Shown: positions 43,363-55,397, numbered from the stretch's first letter. The stretch: DNA of 64,000 bases from Bombyx mori (GCF_030269925.1 NC_085109.1:4836001-4900000), one strand, 5' to 3'. Program-made: numbers and translations. Notes: a model not told the origin generated them from the sequence alone.

Positions 43363-43628
43363 CGTGGTCCCGTTCACCGTCCTCATCGAACCCGTCGCTT
43401 GCGACGAAGGGCTCGACGAGCGAATTAACCCATAGACATAGCCCACTGAGTTTCTCGCCGGATCTTCTCAGTGGGTCACGTTTCCGATCCGGTGGTAGAT
43501 TCTGCGAAGCACTGCTCTTGCTAGGGTCAGTGTTAGCAACTCTCCGGTTTGAGCCCCGTGAGCTCACCTACAATTGTTAGGGCGAAGCTGAAATAGCCTC
43601 TCAAGGCTATCAGCATAGGTAGGAAAAA
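43363..43628 (+). repeat. Hairpin-tail retroposon, well-preserved 3' end
   Basis: CGTCGCTTGCGACGAAGGGC, CCGGATCTTCTCAGTGGGTC and the full hairpin GCTGAAATAGCC/GGCTATCAGC (43587-43613), then AGCATAGGTAGGAAAAA. The next element starts at once. Confidence 0.8.
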
Positions 43629-43633
43629 GTGTA

Positions 43634-43860
43634 TGTACTTGTGATGTGTAGAGAGAAGATGCATGTGACTAGGAGATGTATGGAAATGGTAGTGCAAGGA
43701 GAGGGGGAAGAGGTCGACCGAAGAAGATATGGATGGAGTGTGTGAATGACGATATGAGAGAGAGAGGAGTGAGTGTTGAGATGACGGCCGATAGAAGAGA
43801 ATGGAAGAGAAAAATTTGCTGTGCCGGCCCCACCTAATGTGATAAGGTGGCGAAAAAGAA
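43634..43860 (+). repeat. RTE-like LINE 3' end, copy 2
   Basis: GTAGAGAGAAGATGCATGTG, GAGGTCGACCGAAGAAGA and TGCCGGCCCCACCTAATGTG match 12603-12838 closely, with a 1-bp frameshift near 43700. Confidence 0.75.
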
Positions 43861-45095
43861 TAGATAATAAACGTGAAATTACACCCTAAAAATAGTTGTG
43901 ATTATGTCTACGACTTGTAAAAACCGGAGCTTTCTTTTATTGAATTTATTATATTTATAAAAATCACTATTTCACACACACGTAAAGTAAATTTTACAGC
44001 TATTTTCAATATTATTATTCGTATTACTTGCGGTCTTGTTTTCACAGTATGAAACAATATTTTCTTACTTCCATTAGTACTCTTGAATAACATTTTCTGT
44101 ACGTGTTTCTGTTTGAATATGAATGCATAATGTTTGAGTTCGTGTGGGAACTGCATCTTGAAATTTGGTATAATTTCAATTTAAATAGATCATGCGATTG
44201 TAAAAGCAGGAGGACGAGGTTAATGTGATTTGAACAAACACGACATGAGACGAGGCAATGCATGTTACCAGAAGAGTGATTAATGTAGATGAAGATAGAG
44301 ACAAGGCGAAGAAAGAAAAGGATATGTGAACTGCGTGTATAACGATCATGAGAGTAAGATATGTTGGGTCGAACTAATACAACTAAATAGGTAAGTCAAT
44401 GATGAAGAACATAATATTTCTAAATTCTTAAACAATTTACGTCTAATGTAAAATGTAACTCCTGTTTGATTGTTTAATCTGAAACACCGAAGTGTTTTCG
44501 GACAGTTTGGCGGTACATACGGACTTATAACACGCTACTTCTAGTATTTATGTAATTTAGCGAAGAGGAAATAACAAAGGGTGGATTTTTGACCGAAGGG
44601 AAGATTCATCATCTATGCGTGTCACAAGATTTGAAAGGTTTCTTACTTTGCTGCTTTTGCGATTATTTGGATTTTAAAAAACAATGCCACGTCTAATGTC
44701 TAAGAACGACAATTGTCAAAATCCTTACTTAGTATTGTAATAAACAAAAAACAAGTAAAATTACTATTAATACAACAAACAACAATTCACTGCCAATTAA
44801 TTAAATACAAATACATGAAATTATATTTGATGTCGTGTTCCTCGTTAGTGGTTGATTGTCAAACGTGCTCGTAATCATTATCGTATTGGTTACCGCTCAT
44901 ATTCCATAATATTCACGAATAGCATCGAGAATTTTAACTATATTGATAATAATTCTTATTGTATTGATTATTTTTATTTATAAAACGCTGATGGTTCTGA
45001 AATTATAACTCACGATAAAAGTTTACGAAGTTCTTATCTATCTTATCTTATATATCTTATCTTATCTATTTGTATTTAATTTTATAAAAAAAAAA
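43861..45095. other. Long unannotated stretch
   Basis: A possible decayed RTE piece at 44260-44380 (GAAAGGATATGTGAACTG-like text); otherwise nothing recognised. Confidence 0.4.
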
Positions 45096-45451
45096 CGTGT
45101 GGCACTCGGGAACTACCGCGGTAAAGCAATAATAGCTTTACCGCGGTAGTATGCAATAGCATAGCATTTTTTATCAACTTATGCAATTATAATTAGATAA
45201 TGATAATTTAATATTAAAACAATAATAAAACAAGACCACGCTATATTAAACATTAATAAAAGCAAAACCTTAACTGTCCCCTTCACACTCATGAGCTAGA
45301 CAGCGCGAGAGAGAGAAGCGCAACGTGTGAATGTGTTGAACGCGAGCTACATGGTAGGCGGAGTGGGAGGTGTAAGGTTTTGTCGTTACGGAATTTCATG
45401 ATTCGGTCGCCACGCTCAAGGCCCGCGATAAAATCTATGCAATAGCTTAAA
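45096..45451. repeat. Unnamed ~375-bp repeat, copy 2, with perfect hairpin
   Basis: Same order of blocks as 41831-42219. It carries a perfect 16-bp inverted repeat: ACTACCGCGGTAAAGC (45112-45127) and GCTTTACCGCGGTAGT (45135-45150) around a 7-base loop. The other copy lacks it. Confidence 0.75.
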
Positions 45452-45468
45452 AATATGTTGTAAATGTG

Positions 45469-45735
45469 TCTAAAAATGAATTGCTGTTCGTTAGTCTCAC
45501 TAAAACTCGAGAACGGCTGGACCGATTTGGCTAATTTTGGTCTTGAATTATTCGTGGAAGTCCAGAGAAAGTTTAAAAGGTGAATAAATATGAATTATAT
45601 AAAAACAAACAAATTTGTTTTTCCTTTGATGTGTCCCCCGTCGAACGGATTCCTTTTATTTGTTTTAAGTTTATACAAATGTTTAGGTCTTTTATTTATC
45701 GATTGAGGCACTACAAAGTCTGCGGGGTCAGCTAG
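45469..45735 (+). mobile_element. Helitron-like element H1, copy 6
   Basis: TCTAAAAATGAATTGCTGTT to GGGGTCAGCTAG|T. The TATATATA part of the TC end is missing, and internal small deletions are present. Confidence 0.78.
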
Positions 45736-45954
45736 TAATCAGATAATAACGTTTTTCTGTAGCTTACTACTTAGTTTGGGAATACGGCGCAACTGTAGTT
45801 AATATATGTAACCAATGGCACGAATTTTCGTGATTCGCTCGTACATAATTAAAACGACTTTTACCGCTTAATCTCGAGCGTAATACCGTCTATTTCCCTA
45901 TTAAAGAAATGAAACGTAAAGGTCTAGAAATATAAGCATCATACCGATATAAGA

Positions 45955-46080
45955 ATCGGAAGCACCAGAGCACAGAAGGAGGAGAGGAGTGGTAGTGGTA
46001 CAACACACCACTAATTACATGATGGTCATAACCACTCTGCCAAATGAAGACGAACGAAGAAGAAAAGCTGAAGGATATCT
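45955..46080 (+). repeat. RTE-like LINE tail, decayed
   Basis: ACATGATGGTCATAACCACT and CAAATGAAGACGAACGAAG resemble 16680-16740. Confidence 0.45.
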
Positions 46081-46224
46081 ATGAGTCGTTAGGCATCAGA
46101 GGATATTTTTCCCTACCCATCCGCTGGTACTCTAAGGCTATTCGATATATAAATCCGTGGGGAGTTTCCCCTTTGAAGCAGTGCTTTTCGCTGGCTTGAT
46201 GTGTATGCGCCATTTTCGGAACCA

Positions 46225-46485
46225 CTATCCTACGGCTACGGCTGCGCTCTGGAGTTTCCTCGCGATTAGGGACTTGTTTCTACTCGAATAGGAGACAGCG
46301 TCGGGGAATAAAGCTAACTGGGTCGGCGGCGACCGAGGAATATCGTTGACGAATAAACTGAATAGGAGCGGTGAGAGGATAGAGCCTTGCAGGACTCTAA
46401 CCGAGAGAGGTCGCGGGGAGAAGCAGTTTCCCTCGACTCGATATCGAAAAGAGCTGCTCAATAAGAAGTCCCGTATGATGAGCAA
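46225..46485 (-). pseudogene. Jockey-type LINE reverse transcriptase fragment
   Basis: One frame of 86 codons holds the middle of a reverse transcriptase: a degenerate version of the (G)VPQGSVLSPLLF motif (VLQGSILSPLLFSLFVNDIP), then LALFPDAVSYSSRNKSL where a functional enzyme has FADD. The catalytic aspartates are lost and both ends are missing. It is a different family from the intact LINE at 59635. Confidence 0.8.
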
Positions 46486-47152
46486 CGACCTTATCTCTCA
46501 CTCAGTGGTAGTACTCACTTCTGTTGTCTTGGACTTTGGCCACCATCGAGATATATGTGATGTGACCTCATCGGCCTGTCTCGATAAAAGATAGCACATA
46601 TTGAAAATGTATTATCGAAAAAAATTCAGAGCGACACGAAAATAGGAATAAATAAAAAATGTTCATAACACATTTTTTACTCCATACGAGAAAGACCTTT
46701 ACGTCACAATTAATTTTCTCCTTAAATAGAAACTTCAATAACAGACAAGACACAAATAAGGGTTGAATAATGTCAATAAAGTGTAAATAGCATTATAAAG
46801 GTTCGTACAGAATGTTTGAAGCTTTATTATTGTTAAGCCGTGAAGACATAATCCGATGTTCATGTCTTGACGAAATCTCGCGATTGTTTTCAAACATCTA
46901 CTTATTCCGCCTTGTTATCTAATAATAAGATTGAACGTGCTGAAAATCGTGTCAATATCAAAGTTATTCAGTTGCACCTCTAATTAAGGACGAGGTAAAC
47001 TTTCAAACATTATACCCGGGACTAATTTGTCGCCTACAAAAGCACCATGTCTTGGGACCCATAATTCGGTTATTTGGAGCAAGCAGACGAGAATCAGTCA
47101 CACCGTTGCGTAACATTTCTTTTTTAATGAATTTAAATATTTTGCGAATTGC
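46486..47152. other. Unannotated DNA
   Basis: Nothing recognised. Confidence 0.45.
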
Positions 47153-47575
47153 CTCACAGCCCATCTGGTGTTCATCTACCACAGACTGTAGACATTAGAA
47201 CGTGATACGAATGCACCGGACGTCTTATCCTTTAGGCCACGACGACTTCAAAATGTGGTCAAAGCTTCATGTGTGTAACAAAGATAATGTTTGTTCTACG
47301 CCTTAAACAGGCACGCATTACTGCTTCGTGGTAGAAATAAGTAGGTCTATGGTGCCTGTCTATTTGGCTCAATAACGTGCTCTTCACCAGTAATTACGTA
47401 ATAGAAATTTTGCTGTTTTAATTTCACGATATTATTTCTTCATCGTGGAAGTGGAAGTTGTATGCGTACACTCGTTAAGTGCGTATTTTGCTAAGGTATT
47501 GGTACTTGTGGTCATAGTCGCATCGTTTGATACGAATACATCTGGCATACAATCCATTATGCCACGACTACTCCA
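47153..47575 (-). repeat. Two decayed Bm1-type SINE copies (minus)
   Basis: 47153-47254 has a tail piece (CACAGCCCATCTGGTG) and a tRNA-like head (TTATCCTTTAGGCCACGACG). 47280-47575 has body blocks (ACGCATTACTGCTTCG, CACCAGTAATTACG) and a worn head. Both are old. Confidence 0.6.
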
Positions 47576-47689
47576 AAGAACTTTGGTTCGGGAGTTTACG
47601 TGTCGAATTTGCGATTTATTGCCCGAGAGCTATACATCAGATCACGGTGGTGTCGGTCGTGGGACAGCGAAGTACGCATTAATTTCTGA

Positions 47690-47880
47690 ACATATTGAAA
47701 ACGTTGTAGCGGAAAACCTGTTTTAGACAAGAAACACACGAATGCAATTCCCGTGATGCAACAGTCAGTCCTAGTAATTACTTGTCCACTGAGTTTCTCG
47801 CCGGATCTTCTCAGTGGGTCGCGTTTCCGACCCGGTGGTAGACTATGCGAAGCACTGCTCTTGCTAGGGCTAGTGTTAGG
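47690..47880 (+). repeat. Hairpin-tail family with alternative 5' segment
   Basis: The ATGCAATTCCCGTGATGCAA segment is joined to CCACTGAGTTTCTCGCCGG as at 39095. It stops after CTTGCTAGGGCTAGTGTTAG without the hairpin tail. Confidence 0.6.
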
Positions 47881-48587
47881 TGTAAGATTACATATTCGGT
47901 GAATGTAGTATGACTCCTCGAGGTCACTAGGGTCGGTTCTTACCGACTAGTAGACTTACTAGGAGATCAAAAATGAAATGTTTGTTTTTTATTTTTTTGA
48001 ATCAAAGTGTTTCTGAATAACGAACGCTAAAAGGTATAGAAACTAGATCGTTTCAAATTTAATAGTCGTGTCGAATCAGTTCCGGTCTACGAAACTTTTT
48101 GGAATAACACAATTAGTTCAACCGTCCGACTTAGGACCGATTTTGTAAGCGTTAAAGTGATTTGTTTGTTTATTTCCACGTCGACGCCCAAAAGGCTGAA
48201 CCGATTGCGGAATTTAAAATGAAAATGTAGTTAAATATAATAATAAATATAATTATTATATTTCGATGAACGCTGCTACCGTAACTCAGCGGTATATTGA
48301 ATATCGTTCGCTTCCACTATGGCCTTGTATTCGTCATTGTTAGCTTTAGTTTTCATGCGACCATGAGGTTAATGTTTTTTATCAAAATTTCGATATAGAA
48401 AGCGTTCTAATTAAGAACGAGTCGTGCGTTGATTCGTAGTGTTCATTCCGTTCACGTCATTAATGCTGTGAGACGTTTGTGCGGCATTGCTACCGCGACG
48501 TAACTCACATTCCATAAAGACTCCTATTCTATCGCGTCCATATTGATAAAAATGATACAAATGTAGTAAAAACATAATAGTATTCAA
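47881..48587. other. Unannotated AT-rich DNA
   Basis: A short Helitron-like motif (GGCTGAACCGATTGCGG, 48193-48209); otherwise nothing recognised. Confidence 0.4.
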
Positions 48588-49050
48588 CTAGTGGTCCCGC
48601 AGAAGTCGAAATTCGACTCTAATCAATTGAAATTTTATGTTTAAACATTATTATGGTTCTATTGTCAAATACTATTGTACTTATATAATATAATCACAGA
48701 TTTCACCAAAACTATACTATACATAAATTAATAATAAAGACAAACAATATTCGTCTATTCTCAATTTGACCACAGACTTTAAACACTAACAAAAGTTTGA
48801 CAATTGACAATAAACAAAGAGTATATTATTTATATATATATATATGTGTGTTGTGTCAAATATATGGTAGTGTGTGTAATGTTTTTTTTATTGATTTGGT
48901 GTATCTGTAATGCATTATTTAAAAAAAAATATTAGCATTGTGCACTTCTTCTCGATATTTTCTATAAGTGTTGAAAATTTCATACTCCTCCGTCCGCGCA
49001 GTTTTCGTAAAAAGGGATACAAAGTTTTTGCTTCACGTATTAATATTATA
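48588..49050 (-). mobile_element. Helitron-like element H2, copy 4
   Basis: A|CTAGTGGTCCCGCAGAAGTC to CACGTATTAATATTAT. Includes a (TA)n run near 48833-48846. The TC end is worn. Confidence 0.72.
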
Positions 49051-49203
49051 CAATAAAAGAATAACTGAATTTGAAAATACAATTCCATATTTTTAAAATG
49101 TAATTTATCTAAATTTAGAATTTATTGCCAGCATTACATAAATTATGTTACAAATGGCGAGTATCATAAAACGACAATTTCATAGGTAAAGACTTATTAT
49201 TAA

Positions 49204-49330
49204 TAGTTGGAAACCACAAAGGAAATATCTTCCATCAAGCGAGTAAAATTGCTCACTAGACCGACGCCGACGGTTCGAATTTTTTTAACTTTTCTTATCA
49301 TACCTATAAGCACGAACTACTTTGAGGAAC
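49204..49330 (-). repeat. Diverged LTR fragment
   Basis: AAAGGAAATATCTTCCATCA, ATTGCTCACTAGACCGACG and GACGGTTCGAAT parallel the LTR at 17932-18112. Confidence 0.5.
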
Positions 49331-49424
49331 TTATTTTTAGTATTTTCTTCGAGTTCTGCGAGTCGTAGATATAATTAAAACTTCTTCTACGGTTTAATAT
49401 CGCGTTTTTTATTATCTTCACAAT

Positions 49425-49660
49425 ATTTCCGTCATTTCGATTTCGTGGTCACGGACGACTAAGATGTTATTGTTCATCGAAATTTGAATACAGTCCGAGC
49501 TACCGTCAATTAATCTATAAAAAAGTGTTTCCAGACTTTACGTTTCATTTTAAGCAGAACGAACTAAGAGTATCTTGAGGTCTGGCGGTTTGTCTGACAT
49601 TTCATCTTCACGATAAGAGGATAAGGTTGGATAAGCGCCAACCAGATTCGGGTATCTGTC
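49425..49660 (+). repeat. Unnamed repeat, CGTGGTCACGGA type
   Basis: TTCGTGGTCACGGACGACTA, TTTACGTTTCATTTTA and GGTCTGGCGGTTTGTCTGAC are shared in order with 58785-58985. Non-coding. Confidence 0.55.
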
Positions 49661-50011
49661 AAATGTGTTCTATATCTACCGCTATTTATTTGAGGTTTTC
49701 ATTCTACTTATTTGTTCACGTACACAGATGTTATTAGAACATCAATCTACCACATTTTGTTACAGCACGGTGTGAGCTGTAGTTATCGTTCGAGGTTCCA
49801 CGATTTTGCAGGAAGGCCATTGTCGAAACGTCAAAGTACTTAACGTGCTCAAATTGTGTTTACGCGCACATAATTTCATACGCGTTTTCATGATGATAGC
49901 TGGCGTGAGTTGTATGTATAATGCGATACAACATGATCCTTTAATATTGTTGGAAGTTATGGATAGGTTAATGGTGAATAATGAAAAATACGATTAGTTT
50001 ACATTTAATTA
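49661..50011. other. Unannotated DNA
   Basis: A 63-codon frame (49806-49997) shows no recognised domain. Confidence 0.4.
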
Positions 50012-50285
50012 AAACGGCCGTCTGGTGTAGTGGTAAGTGACATGGTCACTATACAAGGGGGTCGCGGGTTCAAATCCCGCCAAGGGAAGATATTTGTATG
50101 ATAAATATAAAAATGTCTTTTCCAGGGTTATGGATGTATATTAAATATATGTATAATAAAAATATTACATTTATTTCCGTTATCTGGTACCTGTAACACA
50201 AGTTCTTTACGAACTTACCACAGGACCAGTTAACGTGGCGTGATCGTTAGTAAATATTTATTTATTTAGTTATTTATTTAATTAA
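50012..50285 (+). repeat. Second tRNA-derived SINE family
   Basis: Head 50016-50090 with A box TGGTGTAGTGG (50023-50033) and B box GGTTCAAATCC (50067-50077), the latter inside a T-arm GCGGG/CCCGC. The body has AAAAATGTCTTTTCCAGGG, CGTTATCTGGTACCTGTAAC and GTAAATATTTATTTATTTAG, and the tail is TATT-rich. The anticodon arm is irregular, so it is not a functional tRNA gene. Confidence 0.8.
50023..50077 (+). promoter_or_regulatory. Internal Pol III promoter of the SINE
   Basis: A box (50023-50033) and B box (50067-50077) both match consensus and are 33 bp apart, a normal spacing, so this copy could still be transcribed. Confidence 0.6.
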
Positions 50286-50736
50286 GCATATAGGATATGC
50301 ATTCTCTATTGTTACGTTTTGAAAAACTACCTTGCGCCCGAGAGAGTCGTCAATAACTAATGACCTTAGGGAAACAATATTTATTTTATAATGAGATCCG
50401 TGATTCTTTTTGGAACGCATGGAATTTGGTTTTGTAGGCATGACCGTAATGTTCGAGAAATTCTAATAAAAATGCTGTGTTATGACTGCAATCCACTTCA
50501 AAGCCATTAGAGCCAAATGTTGAAGTGACAAAATTATAAAACAAGCTAATCTTACCAACTACGATAAAATTTTGTACTGAGAATTCAACAGGTACCTATT
50601 AACGTTTCCGTTTGATTATGCAGTGCCTCTGTTTGAGTCGATAATTTGTACAAAGAATGGTCTTTTTTTAGTTATGTAGGATGAGTTGCTTATTAATTGC
50701 GATAGTAAGTAGAGAGACAAGGCCAAAGGCAAAGCA
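50286..50736. other. Unannotated AT-rich DNA
   Basis: Nothing recognised. Confidence 0.45.
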
Positions 50737-51050
50737 TTGCTTAGATGTTTGGACGAGCTCACAGCCCACCTGATGTTAAGTGGTTACTGGAGCCCATAGA
50801 CATCTACAACGTAGACGCGCCACCCACCTTGAGATACAAGTTCTAAAGTCTCAGTATAGTTACAATGGCTACCCCACCCTTCAAACCGAAACGCATTACT
50901 GCTTCACGGCAGAAATAAGCAGGGCGGTGGTACCTATCCGCGCGGACTCACAAGAGGTCCTACCACCAGTAATTACGCAAATTATAATTTTTGCGGGTTT
51001 GATTTTTATTACTCGATGTTATTCCTTCACCGTGGAAGTCAATCGTGAAC
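50737..51050 (-). repeat. Bm1-type SINE, headless (minus)
   Basis: CTTAGATGTTTGGACGAGCT to GTGGAAGTCAATCGTGAACA. The A tail is lost and the head is absent. Confidence 0.87.
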
Positions 51051-51097
51051 AGAACAGACATCTTCTTTAAAACCACATTTTGAGCCTCTGTTGAGGC

Positions 51098-51515
51098 TTA
51101 CGTTTGGAGCCTCTGGGTCTGCGGAGGGACTTCGGTTCCCTCCGTATTTTGTACCGTATGTTCCATGGGGAGTGCTCTGAGGAATTGTTCGAGATGATAC
51201 CAGCATCTCGTTTTTACCATCGCACCGCCCGCCACCGGAGTAGAGTTCATCCATACTACTTGGAGCCACTGCGGTCATCCACAGTGCGTTTCCAGAGATC
51301 TTTTTTGCCACGTACCATCCGGCTATGGAATGAGCTCCCCTCCACGGTGTTTCCCGAGCGCTATGACATGTCCTTCTTCAAACGAGGCTTGTGGAGAGTA
51401 TTAAGCGGTAGGCAGCGGCTTGGCTCTGCCCCTGGCATTGCTGAAGTACATGGGCGACGGTAACCACTCACCATCAGGTGGGCCGTATGCCCGTCTGCCT
51501 ACAAAGGCAATAAAG
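51098..51515 (+). mobile_element. CR1/jockey-like LINE, 3' fragment
   Basis: TTTGGAGCCTCTGGGTCTGC through the intact last ~119 codons (51104-51463) and the tail to GGCAATAAAGAAATAATA. Truncated almost at the same base as the copy at 22615. Confidence 0.9.
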
Positions 51516-51589
51516 AAATAATAATAATAATTCAGAACTGGATGAAAGTGGTTTCTAGGTAGAAGAGCTTTCGGTGGTGGTAGATACCG

Positions 51590-52030
51590 AAGAATATCGT
51601 CGTCGTCGTGGCCTAAAGGATAAGATGTCCGGTGCATTCGTATCGAGCGATGCACCGGTGTTCGAATCCCGCTGGCGGGTACCAATTTTTCTAATGAAAT
51701 ACGTACTCAACAAATGTTCACGGTGAAAGAATAATATCGTGGAATAAAAATCAAACCCGCAAAATTATAATTTGCGTAATTACTGGTGGTAGAATCTCTT
51801 GTGAGTCCGCGCGGGTAGGTACCACTGCCCTGCCTAGCTCTGCCGTGAGGCAGTAATGCGTTTCGGTTTAAAGGGCGGGGCGGCCGTTGTGACGATACTG
51901 AGACCTTAGAACTTATATCTCAAGGTGGGTGGCGTATTTACGTTGTAGATGTCTATGGGCTCCAGTAACCACTTAACACCAGGTGGACTGTGAGCTCGTC
52001 CACCCATCTAAGCAATAAAAAAAAGAATAT
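51590..52030 (+). repeat. Bm1-type SINE, near full length with target duplication
   Basis: Flanked by AAGAATAT at 51590-51597 and 52023-52030. The tRNA-like head has A box TGGCCTAAAGG (51609-51619) and B box GTTCGAATC (51660-51668). The body lacks about 12 bp in the TTCACG-ATTGAC segment. It ends CTAAGCAATAAAAAAAAG. Best SINE copy in the window and a good reference for the family. Confidence 0.92.
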
Positions 52031-52564
52031 TAATATCACAATATGTATATCGCAGCGCACCTTAAGATAACTCGCAATTTTATTATTTATTATAATAGCT
52101 GTATAGGATGAGGGTCAATACCCCTACGAGCATACAACGTTGATATTATGTGAAAGCATATAATATTTGATTACATCTGAAAGTTTCTGTCAAGGGCTTA
52201 AGCTCGCATATATTCATATTTCGAAGTGAAAGCGTTCGCGTTTGCAATTCAAGTGCCGTAGCTTTTAATTTAACATATGATTCTGTGGTTAGTTTAGTCT
52301 CGAATAATTTTGTATGACGAACACGCAGTCACAATACCGACCGAAAATATTTTTTCATTATATTTTACAATGTTCAGAGTGTATTATTCATTTATAATAT
52401 GTAGCTTCTTGTTTATTGAGATTATGTTACTTGAATTTTATTGAAAAAATTGCCAAATCCAAATTTCATTATACGCAGTATCCTCAAATATTCATAATAC
52501 ATAGTCATAGTAATTAGTTCAAATGGGTGTGTTTATGAAGTCGTCTTCTTTTTTTAATATCTTT
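52031..52564. other. Unannotated AT-rich DNA
   Basis: Nothing recognised. Confidence 0.5.
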
Positions 52565-52780
52565 AATAGCATAAAGTGATTGTGACGGGAAATATGGAAG
52601 GAAAGAGATACGCGGCCGATGACTTAACCACTGCTATGATCAAATAATCACCCTAACTGGGCTTCCAGTCACAACCGCCCTACAAGAAGCTGAGGATCGG
52701 AGGAGGTGGTCACAGCTCACGAGACAGGCCACAGTCAAGTTTCAAGGACACGATCTTCAGTAATTAAAAAAGTGACGAAG
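52565..52780 (+). repeat. LINE ORF end (RTE-like), decayed
   Basis: One frame reads LQEAEDRRRWSQLTRQATV then GHDLQ and TAA. It resembles the C terminus of RTE-type ORFs (E-A-x-D-R-x-x-W...GHDPQ). Confidence 0.6.
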
Positions 52781-53377
52781 AAGGAGAATAGCATTCAAAA
52801 TTTTTTTAAACCTACAACGACATATATGGCAAAAAATGGCAACCTTAATCCGATATTTAAACAAAAAAAGAATAAAGATAGTCTGGAACCTTGGTTCTCA
52901 AAGTTCTGAAACGTTACTTTACATTTAATACAAAAACAAAATGGCGCTTAAACTGTAACCTTTTCATATCGAAATCATGTTTATGAAGCATTTGTGTTCG
53001 TTGCGAGCTTCGTTTTACGCGTAACTCGCATATTATCGGAAAAAATCTCGATAAAAGGATTGACGTACAAACAGAAATGGAACTGAAATAACAAAATAAA
53101 CGATGCGACATCTATAGCTATTCTGTTGAATCCGTTCACGCGGCCAAGCGGCAGATGCGCGCTAAGCTTCACCTTCGGAAGAATGAAATAAAATTACACA
53201 TCAAAAACAGAGCGGATTTCTCGCTGCGGCAGCGTGAGTTTGCTCAACAGAATTCTACCATTGAACATTCGTATATCGTGATAATACGATACTTATGTAT
53301 CATATTCCTTTGTTATTCTTTATCTTAGTGTAGGATCGGATATTAAAGCGTTTACTGCTTTTATTTTGTTTGGTACA
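52781..53377. other. Unannotated DNA
   Basis: Nothing recognised. Confidence 0.45.
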
Positions 53378-53580
53378 TCTATACTAATATTATAAAGAGG
53401 AAAGATTTGTTTGTTTGTTTGTTTCGAATAGGCTCCGAAACTACTGGACCGATTTGAAAAATTCTTTTTCCATTAGAAGCCGACATTGTCCCTGATGAAC
53501 ATAGGCTACTTTTTTTTATTTATTTTTTTGGTTTCATGTGTGTTTTAATGTTTCCGAAGCGAAGCGAGGGCGGGTCGCTA
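53378..53580 (+). mobile_element. Helitron-like element H7
   Basis: A|TCTATACTAATATTATAAAG at the left, (GTTT)n at 53408-53423, CGAAACTACTGGACCGATTT, AAGCCGACATTGTCCCTGAT and the end AGGGCGGGTCGCTA|T. Non-autonomous. The last base of the CTRR end is changed. Confidence 0.7.
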
Positions 53581-54837
53581 TATAGGTATAAAATTGCTAC
53601 CCTACGTATCTTTATTTTGTTAGGTATAAAATTGCTACTCTACGCGTCAATGACTTTTCTACTATACGTTTAACATATATAATTGTGCTTCATTTTACTT
53701 TCTGACGTAAATCAAATCCTATAGAGTTCTTTTTGCATGGTTTTTTTTTCAATCATGAGGTTTGAGTCTGAGCATGGCTTAAACTTGTAATTTTCAAATT
53801 TTTCGTAAAATATGATCATGAATACTCACGGTGAGTGGTCTGTTAACATTACATTTGTACTATGGTTGACTTGGGTATAGATCTTAATTAAGTATTGTGC
53901 TTTTGGTTGACCCAAGTACTTGATAATTTGATTGACCGATATACCATTGCATCAGACAGACACGTTCGTTCCATTATTTTCACATACTAAATTGTGCCGA
54001 TAAGGCACAACAATAAGGTTCAAATCGTCGTAAATCTAGAGAGCTTTAGTAACCGTATATAAAGGCGATAAAAAAATAAATGGTCCATTAGCCTCCTTAT
54101 ATAGGCTTTTATTTGAACTTCCTGACGCTGAGACTTATTCGGTGGTAGATATTTCGTTGTTGGCAAGTGTCTTGACATAAGTAAATATAGCTATATCTAG
54201 GGCGGTCTTATTTTAAGGAAAATAACTATAAAGGCGCGTAATACTCGTAATGGATATTAAAAAAATATGCCATAGAGCATCTTGTAGAAACGATTGGTAA
54301 AGTTGCAACAGCAAAGTGGAGGGACACCAATTTTATGAATGGAAAATAAAGTAATCGGTATTTCGGCAAACATTGCATAATGGTTTGGTAACAACGAAAA
54401 TTGGAATATAGTGAAAAAATGCTACTGTGTTTTATACTCAACAAATAGAATAAGAACTAGTACAGAATTCCATTAATAATACATGGGACAAAGGATTTTC
54501 TCGCAGTAAATACATCGTATCTCTCAACCTTAGGCCCTTAATCCTCAGTTGTTCAATAAGTACAAATAAAACTGTATAGATAATGTGATTCCCTGAATTC
54601 TGGTGCTATCATAAAATAAATAGAGTTACGGGTGGATAGGGGCATGGATAGCAATGAGAATAGAATAAATTTCACCTTCGCATGTGACTGAATAAGATAT
54701 GAATTGGTAACTTACTTATCCGTGAAAATGTGTCTTTATCGCTTTGTTTCCTTACGCAGTATACAAACAATTATTTAAATATTTAATTCGATGCGGGACC
54801 ATTAATTTTTTATTTACTTTTAAAGTTTCGCAGGAAG
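53581..54837. other. Long unannotated stretch
   Basis: Includes two near-copies of AGGTATAAAATTGCTAC-CTACG (53584-53643). Otherwise nothing recognised. Confidence 0.4.
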
Positions 54838-55248
54838 CCGTCGAGGCTTAAAGGATAAGACTTCCGGTGCATTTGTATCTATCGATGCTCCAGCCCACGG
54901 GTACCAATTTTTCTAATGAAATACGTACTTAAAAAATGTTCACGATTGACTTCCACGGTGAAGGAATAACATCGTGTAGTAAAAACCAAGCCCGCAATAT
55001 TATAATTTGCGTAAACACTGGTGGTAGGACCTCTTGTGAGTCCGCACGTGTAGGTACCATCACCCTGTCTATTTCTGCCTTGAAGAGTAATGCGTTTCGG
55101 TTTGAAGGGTTGGACAGCCGTTGTAAGACCTTAGAACTCTTATCTCAAGGTGGTTGGCGGCATTTACGTTGTAGATGTCTATTGGCTCCAGTAGCCACTT
55201 GGCACCAGGTGGGTTGTGAGTTCGTCCACATAACTAAGCAATGAAAAA
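54838..55248 (+). repeat. Bm1-type SINE with damaged head
   Basis: GAGGCTTAAAGGATAAGACT (A-box region) is present but the B box is deleted (GATGCTCCAGCCCACGGGTA). Body and tail run to CTAAGCAATGAAAAAAAG. Confidence 0.85.
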
Positions 55249-55397
55249 AAGTGGAGAGTTGGCTTAGATTCATTCTAATGTTCAGTGATGCCATTTTTTT
55301 CCTTCTTCGAATTCAGGTGGTTAAATGGCCCATTCGGTCACCGACGCTCACGCGCTCGAAATCTCACGTACACAGCTATCGCCACCGATGCTTGGTC

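Noticed and set aside
50012..50090. A genuine tRNA gene
   Set aside because: The boxes and T-arm are good, but the acceptor stem does not pair and the sequence runs into a SINE body.
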